Assembly (NCBI RefSeq): GCF_030936135.1
Contig: NC_082619.1
Span: forward strand, 1,677,208-1,741,207
From: Gavia stellata
Lineage: Eukaryota > Chordata > Aves > Gaviiformes > Gaviidae
Reading direction: 5' to 3'
DNA length: 64,000 nt
The notes below the pieces were generated by a model. That model made no database searches, was not told the DNA's origin, and saw nothing but the letters and a program-made list of their open reading frames with translations. The number at the start of each line of letters is the position of its first letter. Positions within the stretch are counted from its first letter, which is position 1. Made by a program: the position numbers and the translations under genes. Below are positions 1-11,600 of the stretch, one piece after another.

Positions 1-35
1 AAAGGACCAGGGATGCTTTAGGTGGCCGCAGCCCC

Positions 36-2000
36 CAAGACAGGCAGATCCCCTTCCCAGGAGTGCCTTTCTCGCGCCCCTTCTTCAGCCCGCTGCCGCT
101 CCTCCTCTCGCTCGCTCTTGCCTCGCGGTTCCATCCACACCCGATGGACCCCTCTTCTTTCTTCCCCACCAGCAGCTGCTGCAAAGGCGGGAGGGTGCGG
201 TCAGCCCCGAGAAGCCCCCGACCCTCCGCCGGGAGGACAGAGGGACACAGGTCAGCCCCCGGAGGGACCTCTCCGCAGCGCCACCCGACCCCCGGCCGTC
301 CCCCCACACCTAACCCCTACCCCGCACCCCCGAAAAAACCTCGCAGATCGGCTTTTCTCACCAAATTGGTGCTCCGGTGCTCCCCCGGGCGCCACCGCTG
401 CCACCTGCAGAGTCCCAGCCGGTGCTGGAGCTGGGCTCAGAGGCGGGCACCCTGGGCAAATGGAGCTGGGCATGCAAGGCAGCGGCCAAAGAGGCTGCAC
501 CCCTGCTTACAGGGGGCTCGAGCCGCGGCCTGGACTGCAAAGCGCCCGGGACTCCAGGGCACTGGCCGGGCCCTGACTTACAGGGCAGCCCTGGTCCCAA
601 AGGCCCACGGAGGCTCCTTCTCTCCGATTCAGGGGCACCCTGACCCGCACCCCGCTAACGTGGCGGTCACCCCACACAGGCTGCCAGCTGAGCACAAAGG
701 CTCCCAGACCCAGACCCCGATTACAGGCGGGTCGACACCCAGGGAGCCAGAGAGCTTGGCCTTCCCCCGCAGCAACAGGAACAAGACTCAACAGCCAGGC
801 AGTGGAGCTTCACGGCCAAAGGCCGGGGGGCCGGGGCCCCAGCCCCGAGAACAGGGGGGGCACACGCCCGGCCCCACACATCCTGGCCCCACGCCTCTGA
901 AAGGCTGGGGCCAGGGGCACCCGCCTGCTTACAGGGGGTCCCTTCCAAGCACGGGGGGCACACGCAGCCCTGCTTACAGGGCGGCCCCCCTCGGCTCGGC
1001 ACGCACTCCCAACAAGCCCCACGGAGCCCGAGGCTCCGACCCGCGCCCGAGTTACGGGCTGGCCATCCTGGCTGCAGCACAACACCACATCTTCAGGAGC
1101 CCAGGGAGAGACCTCGACCCCAACCGCGGGGAGGTCGCCCCAGCCAAAAGCAGCGCCAAAGGCGGGACTGCGCCCTCCGGCACAGCGCTTCCTCAACCTG
1201 CACCCTCTAAAGGGCGAGGGAGGGCTCGTTCCTGTTGGCTGTCTAAAGGAGCCTCCCCAGCCCTGCTTACAGGGAGGTCGGGCTGCTCCTGGGGACAGAG
1301 GGCTCCACAGCTTGTGACACACACCCTGACTCCAGGGGGTCACGCAGGACAGGCCACCAGCAGGCAGAAAGCCGCGGGGCCAGAGGAGGGGGACAGGGAA
1401 AGGGCCCTCCCCTGCCTACAGGGTGGTCTTGGGGTCCAGAGAGCTCCATTTCCCCCTCGGGTGCGGAGATGGTGGCTCTCACCCTCCTTACAGGGTCGCC
1501 CCTCTCTCTGGGCAGCCAAACCATGGGGCAACATGGCAAAAGGCCAAAGAAAAGACCGAGCCCTGGTTACAGGGAGGTCACCCAGTGCAATGCCAGCCAA
1601 GGGCACCAAAGGTGCTGGTGACACCCTTGTGTGACCACAGCCCCGGTGACAGGGGGGTTCCTTTGCCCAGAGTGCCTTTCTCTTCCCTCCCCTTCAGTCT
1701 CCCGGCCTTCCTCCGCTCCTCTTCTCCTTCGCTCTTGCCTCGCGGTGCCACACGATGGATGCCGCCTCTGCCCGCTCCTCCAGCTTCTACACCGGCCGGA
1801 GGACGTGGTCAGGACCGAGAGGGACGCCGGGCCCGGAGGGAGCTCTCGCGGCACCCCCGGCCCCGCCCGTCCTCCCGCCCCTACCCGCTACGCCCACCCG
1901 CTTACCACCGCCCCCTCCCCGGAAAACCCTCCCAGATCGGCTTTTCTCACCGAAGTGGGGCCCCGGTGCTCCCTGCAGGGACGAGTGCTGTGGGCGCTCT
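36..2000. repeat. GC-rich direct duplication, period about 1.6 kb
   Basis: Two similar stretches lie about 1.6 kb apart in the same orientation. Shared words include gagtgcctttctc (61-73 and 1670-1682), gctcttgcctcgcggt (114-129 and 1731-1746) and cagatcggcttttctcacc (344-362 and 1933-1951), with offsets of 1589-1617. The changing offset shows indels since duplication. The left copy runs from near the window edge to about 1640. The right copy is present at least to about 1975 and then diverges or ends. Long open frames on both strands here (for example 63-1634 plus) are Arg/Pro/Gly-rich and are best explained by the high GC content. What the unit belongs to is unknown; it may be one period of a longer satellite continuing to the left. 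Confidence 0.75.
420..1665. repeat. Degenerate minisatellite, about 70-90 bp units, CCCTG(N4)CAGGG core
   Basis: The motif CCCTGCTTACAGGG or a close variant recurs at 501-514, 571-585, 923-936, 968-981, 1261-1274, 1410-1423, 1482-1495 and 1561-1574. Weaker versions lie near 716, 846, 1047, 1323 and 1641. Neighbouring copies are often 70-90 bp apart. The arms CCCTG and CAGGG are perfect inverted repeats around a 4-nt loop. Most units also carry a ccaaagg word between cores. The array is too degenerate for an exact copy number by eye. It lies inside the larger 1.6-kb duplication. Confidence 0.7.
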
Positions 2001-2330
2001 GCCGCTCCGGGCTCCCGGCCGCTGCCGGCGGGGCCTGGGCTCTCCGCTCCTCCCGCGGCCATGGCTGACCGCGCCTCCCCGGGACGGCGCCTGAGCCCCA
2101 GCCCTCCCCACGGCGCTCGCAGACACCCCGAAGGCGATGGTCGGCCCTCGCCCGCCCGCCCCGAGGCGATCGCCGACCCTTCCCCGGCGGCGGCGGCGCG
2201 GCGACCGCGGCCCCCTCCCCACGAAGGCGACGGCTAGGAGACCCTTCGTGCACTCCCAGAGGCTCGGGGGGCCCCGTGGCCGGAATCCAGAGCAGATTTC
2301 CCGGCGGCAGAACTCCGTCCGGCGGACGAG
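1670..2330. promoter_or_regulatory. CpG-rich block, possible CpG island
   Basis: Very high GC with many CpG dinucleotides, including a GGC-repeat stretch around 2185-2205. It differs from the AT-richer DNA that starts after about 2,400. It could be a CpG-island promoter for a gene outside the window to the left, or simply the right part of the GC-rich repeat. No first exon is convincing on either strand. Confidence 0.35.
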
Positions 2331-3203
2331 TCCAGCAGCACTCGCTGGCAGCGCTCCTCAGCGCCTGCGGAGCCGCGAACCACCCAGCGCAGCCTGCGAG
2401 TCGCTACAGTGCCAGCACCGACCTCGGGTCTCCGAGCCTTCAACGGTCCTTACAGGAAAGACCTACTGGTACCCGCCCGGCTATTGCCACCTTTCCCCCG
2501 TGTCACCCGACAGATTCCGGTAACGCGGTCTGCTACCGGAGTTCTCTGTCAGCAGTTACATCTGCTGAAGCTGTTAACGCACCACCGGTGGTACAGCCGT
2601 CTTTTAGGATCAGTCGGTATCCTTTGGAATCTGGTAATGGAAGGGCCATTTGTGATTACCGCCTGTATTAGCTACTCAGAAAACAGGCTGCTGGTGCACG
2701 CGGCTGGGGCCCCCCCGGGGGCACCCCTGGCACCGGCAGCCCAGCACACGCCGTCCTCCCGTAGGGACCGAGCACCCGCCCAGAGAGTTTTCCGTGCTCA
2801 CGCTGTACGCAACCCTTTGGAAACAGTGAGATCCTCCCTCTTTCAGTGTACTCGATGCAATCGCCACCAGTACAAGGCACTGGGCAAACACAAGCAAGAA
2901 TAGGAAAAGTGACTTGGCATCAGTAAGGAGATCAAGTCCGGTCTCACAGGACCCTAGGAAGGAAAGGCTCCACTTTTTAAAGTGAGGTTTCATCACACAC
3001 ACGCAGAACAGGAAGGTGCTTGGTCTTCATTAACAGGAATTTCCACATTTAGAATCTGTGCAGGCACTTGGAAGTCCGCACCGCCTTTGTAAGAGGCGCT
3101 GCAATAGCACACAGCGTCAGGTCCAACAAGACGCAGGCCACGTTTTCCTGATCGGCAACAAGCGCAGACGCTGCTCCAGCACCTGAAAACAACATACAAC
3201 TCT
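2331..3203. other. Unassigned, possibly 3'UTR of the FDXACB-domain exon
   Basis: No recognisable coding exon. The part just below 3204 follows the stop codon of the FDXACB-domain exon on the minus strand and may be its 3'UTR. No clear AATAAA on the minus strand was seen nearby. Confidence 0.4.
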
Positions 3204-3554
3204 CTACCGAAGAGTTACACGCAAGCGTTGGTTTATTTCCTTCCGAAAGAGCAGCTGCATCTCTGCCACCTCCCGGCGACTCAGTGCCTTGTCACAGGAC
3301 TGAAAGGTCAGCCTGTAGCAGAGGCTCTTCCGTCCGGTCTCTGACTGCTGGAAACTGTCCATTAACTGGATGGATACGACCATTTCACCTGACACCTGCC
3401 TAGCAATTGTGTGAAAAGCAACTTCATCAAATTGTTCCCCATCGGGAACCCAAAAGCTGACATCGTGTACATAGGAAGGTGGACAAAGAGAAAACACTTG
3501 ATAAGCCACATAGCAGTTACCCAAAGCCTGTGCACTGACGCCCCTGGACAATCT
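3204..3554 (-). CDS. FDXACB1: FDX-ACB domain exon, FDXACB1-like (C-terminal, partial gene)
   Basis: This minus-strand exon opens after an acceptor (pyrimidine tract then aatgcag, AG at 3556-3555) and reads 116 codons to TAG at 3206-3204. The translation contains a complete ferredoxin-fold anticodon-binding domain: PPSYVHDVSFWVPDG, then a FDEVAFHTIARQV helix, VVSIQLMDSF, and the closing LCYRLTFQS...ALSRREV segment. This fold ends mitochondrial phenylalanyl-tRNA synthetase (FARS2) and FDXACB1. The SCDKAL...LLFRKEI wording looks closer to FDXACB1, which is my inference from remembered family patterns. The first 20 or so residues of the exon are less typical, so a later acceptor is possible. I found no exons for the N-terminal regions upstream (3.6-5.1 kb), so this may be a gene fragment, or the other exons may be too diverged to see. 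Confidence 0.6.
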   Translation of the reverse strand, partial: RLSRGVSAQALGNCYVAYQVFSLCPPSYVHDVSFWVPDGEQFDEVAFHTIARQVSGEMVVSIQLMDSFQQSETGRKSLCYRLTFQSCDKALSRREVAEMQLLFRKEINQRLRVTLR

Positions 3555-5134
3555 CTGCATTGAAAGAAAGAACATCGCTCAAGACAAACCCGGCTCTTGC
3601 TGCCACAGCCAACCACGTGCCAGCAGTTGTGCTGCTCGCTCCTTGGCTGACGAGGTGTCCCACCCCATCCACTGCAGAGCTGGAAGGAAAGCCGGATGGT
3701 AAGGAAAATTCAGCTGGGACACTCAAAGGCTTTATAGCGCCAACAAAACATCTGCAAAGTGGCAGAAAGCCGTATCACAGCAGTCAGCACAGCACTCTGT
3801 CCGGTTTATTCACCCAAAAAAAAGAGGGCAAAATGCTGCTGCCAGCCAACCTCTGGGGTGGTTGCTGACTCTGAGCACCCTCACCCTGAGATGCTTGTGT
3901 CCCCCACCACTGCAAGATGAATGCTGAACACCCCTTCCCTGAGATGCTTGATTACTACCCCCAAAAAGGCTGTTGCCGGTCCCCTTGAAGATAGCTCCTG
4001 ACCTGCCCCCAAAGATAGTTGCCAACTCTCATTGCCAAGGCGATTGCTGACGCCCCGCGGCAAGGCGGCTGCTGACCTCCCCTCTCCCCCCAGCTATGGC
4101 CCCCATCGCGTCAGCTGTGGTGTCCAGGCTGCGGCACCCCGCTCTGCCTGTGGCTGTACCTGGGCACCGTGCCAGGCTCCTTCAGAACCACAAAGAGCTT
4201 GTGTTTGTGTTTCTAAGAAGCTGGTGCACTTCAAATGTGACTGCATTTCAGGTGCGTTTTAGAGCAAAAAGCAGTACGGCTTTTTACGTTGTATTCCTTT
4301 CGCTGCTATTTTGTACAGAACCTGCCATGTCAGTCTCAGAGACCCTGTTTGCAAACTTATTTCAGGAAAGAGAACAGTCCTTCGGTTTAAGAGCAGGGTT
4401 GGGGCACAGGAGAGTCGAAGTCCTTCCTGCCTGTATCAGAGTATTGATGCACACATGCTTTTAGTTGTTTTATACCTTTGACTCCCCAGCTGTAAGGGTT
4501 TAATGACACTCATCTGGGTCTTGGGCATATGTGTCTTTAATGACTTAGCGCAGGGACTGGCTGTAGGTAAGTCGATGTCAAATGCAACGTGGTGCTGCTT
4601 TCCTTAGCACTACTGCAATACACATAATAATTAGTATTTCTGAAGGGTAAGTGTCATTGAGTCTTGACCTGGGGTTTTTAGCTCCGTATCAGATCTGAAG
4701 AAACTCTGGGAGGAAGACTGATCCAGGTGGAAGTACAAACTACTTCTCTGTTGCATTTGACAGGAGGTGCTCTGGCAATGGCCCCTTTCCTGCCTGCATT
4801 CTGGCAACAATAGTAAAGAAACTGGACCTAGAAATTGAATGTGTTTTTATGCGCTCTCAAATCCAGCCTTACTGACAAAGCTTTTGCGTTCTTAACTTTC
4901 TAGCACTACGTGGATTTTACCAACAGGCAGTTAGTGGAAACTTGCTTCCACTGAAAGTGAGAAAACAGTAATGTGAGTAAAGCAAAAGGATAAAGGGACT
5001 TGGCTCCTTAGAGGTGAGAAAAGCTGTAAAGCCGAGTGGCTGGATCTCTGGAGCTCCGGGTCCTGTCCACATTCCCAAACAAGAAACTTGGGTTTCATCA
5101 TTTTTCCTAACAGTCCATTCTCCTTGATGGCATG
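3555..5134. other. No gene recognised
   Basis: Intergenic or intronic DNA between the FDXACB-domain exon and the 3' end of the mucin/ZP-C gene. I looked for minus-strand exons that would complete the FDXACB gene and found none I can support. Open frames here are short and featureless. Confidence 0.5.
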
Positions 5135-5151
5135 GCTCTAGTCTACAGTGC

Positions 5152-5157
5152 TTTATT
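5152..5157 (-). terminator. Poly(A) signal AATAAA of the mucin/ZP-C gene
   Basis: TTTATT on the plus strand reads AATAAA on the minus strand, 336 bp downstream of the TGA at 5496-5494. It is the first clear signal after the stop and would give a 3'UTR of about 360 nt. Confidence 0.5.
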
Positions 5158-5493
5158 TCACATGGCTCTTCTGCACCCTGATTTCCTGTCTGCTTGCCCG
5201 TTTCTGTGAACAGACTGTGTGCTGGTGCTTGCACATACTGCATTTTAAGCTCTGCTCTCCCTTGTAGCTGGACTACTACTACAGTTCTTTCTCTACTCTG
5301 CAGTTTGTGGACTTGCTCATGCAGAAGGAAAGAAAGGAAGGAGAGATGTGCTTAAAGCAGAGGTTGGATATCTTGCTCCCTGGGTCAGCAGAAGCTCTAT
5401 GAAAACAACAGAGTGTGCAAAGCAAAATCAATTGCTTTTCTGATCATTGTAGCAGTAGCATGGGATCTGCAGGACCAGTCAGCTGCTTGTAGT

Positions 5494-5645
5494 TCACAGG
5501 CCATGGATTTCTCTAAGTTGTGGATAGCGTATGCTTTTGGTTTTCTGTTTGTGATGCAGCCAAAGGCTTATGAAAGCACTGCCCAAGACAGCAAAGCCAG
5601 TAAGGGATCCCAGCAGAATGGGTACCAGCATGGCAGAATCAGGAC
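5494..5645 (-). CDS. Mucin/ZP-C gene exon 6: transmembrane helix and cytoplasmic tail
   Basis: The acceptor is ttatttccag and the start phase (GT completing Gly) fits exon 5. The exon encodes PDSA, then the hydrophobic helix MLVPILLGSLTGFAVLGSAF continuing ISLWL, followed by a basic stop-transfer HHKQKTK and a short tail ending REIHGL before TGA at 5496-5494. This gives a type I membrane topology together with the exon 1 signal peptide. Confidence 0.9.
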
Positions 5646-8600
5646 CTGGAAATAAGGAAAAAAGTAATCACAGTGAACAGTGTTAAGAGAGGGAGGGAGA
5701 AGAAAAGAGAAGGGTAAACTCCTATTCATCTTCATAGCATGCCAAGCAGGTAAGGCTAAGTTTCTTTCCATCAAGTAGTCTGAATGGGTAGTGCCTTTTC
5801 AAACACACTACCTTCTCTGCAGTAAGATCCCAGCAGTAAATATTCTTTGCATAAACAAGTAAAGACACAAGAAGTTAGGTGAGTCTCAGGGATGGTGCCA
5901 GTGGATTTAATAAGTCCCTCATGCTCATGACGTGCCAGGTTCAGCGTCACTCCCTTCTAACAGCTGGACAACATCTAACTAACATTAACCAGCTGCTGTA
6001 TTTCACCTATGAACAGAAAGAAAAAAGAAAGCGCTCCTGACTTATGACCAACCTCATTCTGCACCTAAGGTTCCTAAGTTAGATTTTTGTCCAGTTACCT
6101 GTGGATGGTGTTTCCTTGCTGTACCAGATAACTACCTCTAAATATGGGGACTCTTTCCTAAGCTCAGTACAAAAAATGACTGCATTGCTTTTTCATTCTA
6201 AAAGCTGCAAAGCTAACAGAAAAAATATTTAAAAGGAGGCCCCTATACCCTGATTCCTCTCATCTCATCTCACCTAAAACCCAGACACCTGAAGGAAGGA
6301 GTTAGTGGATGTCTCTCACAATTATTTTAACAACGTTCCTCATCCTCAGTCAACATGTTTCACCAAAATACTGCAATATGCAGGAAAACTCTTTTCAGCT
6401 AGAGGACATTCTGCCTTATTTTTCTCCCCTCTCCTCCTTCTAAAGCTTCAGTTCTTGCAGAGGATATATTTGGCTGTGTCTCCTGTCTGAAAGTCTATCG
6501 GATCTGATACTGATCAACCATCATGTTTGGGATTTAGGAAGCCAAAACAATGATGAGGAGTTGTTAGGATACAATCTAGTCATACCAGATGGCTGTCAAG
6601 AAAGTTGTTAAAAGTATACTGTTCTTCTTACAGCAGGAAAAGTCAAACAGAAACTTCTGCAAGAGACAGAGAGAGGGAAGAAAAAAACAGGAGACCCACC
6701 TTCCACAGGTTTATAAAGAAACCTGTTCTTCGTTCTCAAAACTGGACCAAATGAGATCAGGTTGTGCAGGTTTCCATAGCTGTTCCTGTCGCTTGGCTGG
6801 AGGAGTGGCTGCACACTTTCAAAGCAGTCCTGGGAAAGACATATGAAAAACATTTGAAAGGGTACTGGCGGCACCTGAACTGAATCTCCTGCACTAGCAA
6901 CTATGCTGATAAGAGCAGGTCCCCTCAGATTCAGTCTTTGTCCAGCTCTGCTATGATTCCAAAAAGAGAGTTGCCTAATGCTTGGACAAGCCCATAAGTA
7001 AATCTCTATTCCCTAATTCTTTTTCCCTAGGGATTAGCACCTATTGCTACAATTTCATATCATTATCTCATCTTCCAGACTTTTAACAAAGGGCTTGACC
7101 GGATGCGGGATGATCCTGATGCGGTGACTTTGTTACAGGAGATGGCTGAGTTCTTTCCCAGAGAGTCCAACTCTCTTTTTAGGCAGACATTCATCCTTCA
7201 CATGCCCATGCAACTGATTTTCTAATTGCTGTCCAGGCTTCTTAAAAGCAGGCTCAGCCTGAACTGGCTGAATTCTCAGAGCTTTTCTAGCTCTACTGTG
7301 CAGCTCAGCCACTCAAACTTTCATGAATTTCTCTTCTACAGCCATCTCAAACACTTCTTTGCACTACTTCTGTAGTGCTGTGCCTTTCAAATCCACAGTG
7401 TAGCCTATGGCTAAGTATGAGACGCTGTGCCTCACAGAAGTGTTTCACAGAAGCCTTATCCCTGAGCCCTCCAAGCTTGTGGAAGCCTGAAAACTTCTGT
7501 ATCCCAGACCCAGGACAATCCAATATAGACATAGATTTGAGCCCTTTCATGTAATTCTGCAACGCAAAATTATATAGCTCTGCTGAGCCTTTTCCTTGCG
7601 GTTTTCCTATAATGTTGCTACTTACTTATTTGTTGATATGCTTCTTATGTTGATTACGCAAAGCAATGGCAAATTGTTTGTGATTGTAAAGTGAAAATAA
7701 AGCACTGTGAGCTCAGTTAGCTTAACCAAGAGTAGAAATTCAGCTGGGGTTTTAGGAGACGCAGAGTATGCAGGAGATTAAGAAAGAACTGTATGAGCTA
7801 GCAGACGGTGGAGCTCTATAATCTACCATCAAGATTCTTTACTGAACAGGCTGTACTTGCTGGAAGCACCAGATCTTTCCAAAAGTTCCTTAGATCAGTG
7901 AGAGCGGACCTGTCCCACGTACCTGTTCACACCCTGTTTTGCCATGCAGACAGACATTAAGCTCACAGTGCAAATAGGCCACTGAATGATTCAGCATCTG
8001 GAACAGCTGGATGGTGAAGCTAGCAGCTCTGGGCTTACTGCTCTGCAGTAACTGGATGTGTCTGCATTCAGCTGGCAACCTGGCAAGGACAAAGGGCAAA
8101 GAGTTTCAAATTCCAGCTCTCCCTGACTAAAGGCAGGGAAGAGGGGGATCTGCTGACACAGGTCTGCACAAGTTCTAAGGCCAGTACCTGCATCTACAGA
8201 GTCAGAGTCAAACAAAAAAATCCACAAAATGTCAGTGTCTCAGGCTGTCCCCATCCCTGCTGTAGAGGCCACAGTCCTAGAGCAACAGAATTGTTTCTTG
8301 GAGGTTGATTTTGCTACAACCATTAAAATGGCTGCCATAGCGTGATAATCATTCCCTGACCTAGACAAATTCAGAAGCACTGCAGAGGTGATCTCCTGCT
8401 ATCGCCGATACGGGCAAATCAGAAAGCTCTTTTACTGATGACACTAATGTGTAGCACTTCTAACGCACATTTCATGCCCCAGTGGTTTTACAAACATCAG
8501 CTAATGAATCCTCCAATTTCCCTGTGCTCAAGCCAGGCAGGTTAGGCAAGACTAGCCGTGAAATGCTGATGGGGAAACGGAGAAGCCTGGCTCCCATCCT

Positions 8601-11600
8601 TGGACTGCTCTGCTCCTAGGCTGTGCCGTCCCCCAGCAGGAAGTGCAGGAGGATGCTGACATCCGTGACAGCACTGCGTGGAGAAGCGGGACTGCTTATT
8701 TACATGAATCAAAGGGTGAAGGGAGATTTTTTTCCCTGAGGATTCTTTGTCTTATCAAGCCCTGAGTATTAATGACAAGACAGCTAAGGGACCAGAGCGC
8801 TCTCGGACTCATTCTCACTGCTTTGAGCTTGCTCTGAACTCCAAAGAGAGCAGACTGCAGCCACAGGATACACGAGAGAGAGTCCTCTAAGGATCAGCCC
8901 ATTCCCAGCCGAGGCCCAAAGAGCCGCGTGAAGCTACGCCCATCCCTGCAGCTCCATGTCTGACCTGTGGAACAGGCAGCACGTCGCGCCTGGTCCCCCT
9001 GGGCTGGCGGAAGGCGTCACACAGCACGACCGGATCCGGAGCACGGGCTGGCTGCTGTTGCTCTGCACAGCAATTAAAGCCAGGAAAGTTTCCTGGGAAG
9101 GCGCTGACACTTCGACCTCTGCTTCTGCAGCAGGGCGCAGGCTCATCTGCACGGTGTAGTTACCAGAGCCGCAGGCATCATCACTCACAACTGCAAGGCT
9201 TTAGGGAAAGAAAGAAAAAAAGCTGAGGCCCAGCGAGGCTCCACAGCCTGTTAGGAATAAAAAAGCACTAGGGTGAGTTTCATCAGTGAAACCAAACAGT
9301 AAGTTGAAACAAATGAACAACGTGTAGACCCTGGCATGACAGAGCCTGCCATGATCAGAACCACCTCCTGCCTCCCCGCACAGTCAAATCATTTGAACTG
9401 AGGCGAACTTGGAAGCGTTTTACTGTGTGGGAATATCTACCTTCTTTGCTAGCACATTTGCTCTCTTGAGCAATATCAGACGTTCCCACTTGCAAAATTG
9501 CACACAGATTGTTTTTGGGAGGAGAGGCAGAGTGTCAAAGGCTACTGTAAAAAAGAAAACTAGGTCTGAAGGACAATATTAATATCCAAAATGTAAAAAA
9601 GACCACAATACCGCATACCCGTGTTGCTGAGCCCATGCAGCAATTTGGCTATTAACCCCCTCCTCCTTAAATCACACAGCATAAATATGCAACAGCAACT
9701 ACAGTGAGATAATTACCCATTCAGAATGGCAGCATCTGTCTGCAAAACCCTCCTCTGATGTGATTGACTCAGCAGTGCACTGGGATCTGAATCCAGCAGT
9801 GTTAGAACAGTTACTGAGCCTTCAGCTGCTTCTTCTGTTACTTCGTTTGTTCTAACCATCTCCTCTGTGTTCAAGAACAGCCTCTCAGAGTGTCCAGTGT
9901 TTGCAACACCCAGCAAGGAATTCCCCTGTGGCGTAAGCGCCACCAGACTCCGAGAGGAATACGAGGGGCTCTCTGGGGTTGGGAGGAACTGGATTAGATC
10001 TCTGGCTAGAAGCATCTCAGCATCATTGACAGGTACTTTATTGAAGACAGCTGACTGATTAGTAGGCTTGTAAATAAGGTTATTAGCAGAGACAGAAAAT
10101 GCTTTTGTTGTAGATGGCCCAGTGGCACGCATAACAGTGTAAGGGCTGGAATGACCAGGCTCACGTTCAATGTTATCTTCCAGTGATACCTTCTCCAAAG
10201 GGCGTCTTGCTGATGCCTGATGTGGTGAAGACACGAGTGCCTGAGTGGGCAGCTGGGTAGCGGTGGCTGCATCTCCTTTCACTAACATGTCCTCGCTCTT
10301 TCCTATTGACGTAGAAACCACAACTGATTTGTTCACTCTGGCAACTGTAGGCAGCACCATGTTTGGATCAGATCGGATAATTGATGTTGGCAGGAGAAAC
10401 ACTTTTTTGTTTGTAACTGAAGTAGTGATATAATCATTCTTAGCTGCAGAGAGAGAAGTCATTGCTAATGGAGACCGTGATGTGGTCTGTGTCAATTTAG
10501 GCTGTCTCTCAAGAGCAATAATAGATCCTGCAGACACAGATGGCTGTACCGGAGTTAAAACAACCTTATTCCCAAGAACTGCTGGGGGGGTTTGCTGTGT
10601 TCTTGTGTTAACCATGGCTGACAGAGACACGCTTGTTCCCAAGAATTTACCAGTTTCTATTTTTCTTGCACTTGTGCCGATTTCAGTTGGCTTTGTATTT
10701 TCTCCCATGTTGGCCTGTGAGAAGAGTTTAGCAGGGGCTCGATGGATTTCGTCACGTTCCATTGCTGATAGCAGGGGAACATGTGTAGATGCAGGTGAAG
10801 GTGGGCTTGCAGGAGAGGTGATATACATCCTTGGATGGGTACTTGTAGCCAGAAGTTTCCCAGGAGCTGTTGTTTTCATTAGGACTTTTGCTGAAAATGG
10901 AGTATGCGCTGGTGCCATTGTTGGTCTCTCTGTCATTATAAAGGGCTTAGGCACAATAGGAGTAAGTTCCAAATGTTTAGTAAGATCAGGTTTTATAGAA
11001 GTGGTGCGGGTTTGTGCTGCTTTAGCACACACAGTGACTCCTCCCGAACAGGCCGTGCTGCCCGCTGCTGAATCTTTGCGATCATTTCCAGCTGGAAGCG
11101 CTGAGAAAGCTGATGATGTGCTGGGTACAAACCGAACTTGCGATGGCAACCTTTGAAGTGACTCAGTACTTAGGAGACTGTGCGACGTGGACTGCAAAGG
11201 TATGACGCTTGCGAACGACTTTAATGGGTATTTTATGGTTCTAGCTGAGCGCAAGGTCAAACACTCTGTGCATTGTGAATGGACAGAGGAAGATGTGGTC
11301 ACTAAGCCTTGGCGATGGCCGGTAGCTTGCGGCACTAGTTTCTTACTGTGCTGAACTTGATCTGCAGTCCCTGTGATAGTCAACGGAGGTTGGTCAGGCA
11401 TTTGAAAATCAGGGAGTCGCTTTGCTGACAGTAGAGGCATTACAGAAGAAGAATGTAGCTTTTCAGCAGTGAAGAGTACTTCAGGGGAAATACGGGGGCT
11501 ATGCTGTGCAGACACCGCTAATGGTGGCGCAACGGAGGTGAAAGGCTCTGCTAACATACTGTTAGGTAAAAGCAAATCAGTCCCCTTGGCCTCTTGGGAA

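Noticed and set aside
63-1634. 523-codon plus-strand open frame
   Set aside because: Lies in the GC-rich repeat block. The translation is Arg/Pro/Gly-rich low complexity, frames are open on both strands at once, and there is no domain or splice context.
10482-11156. 224-codon plus-strand open frame
   Set aside because: It is the antisense shadow of the giant Ser/Thr/Pro exon on the minus strand.
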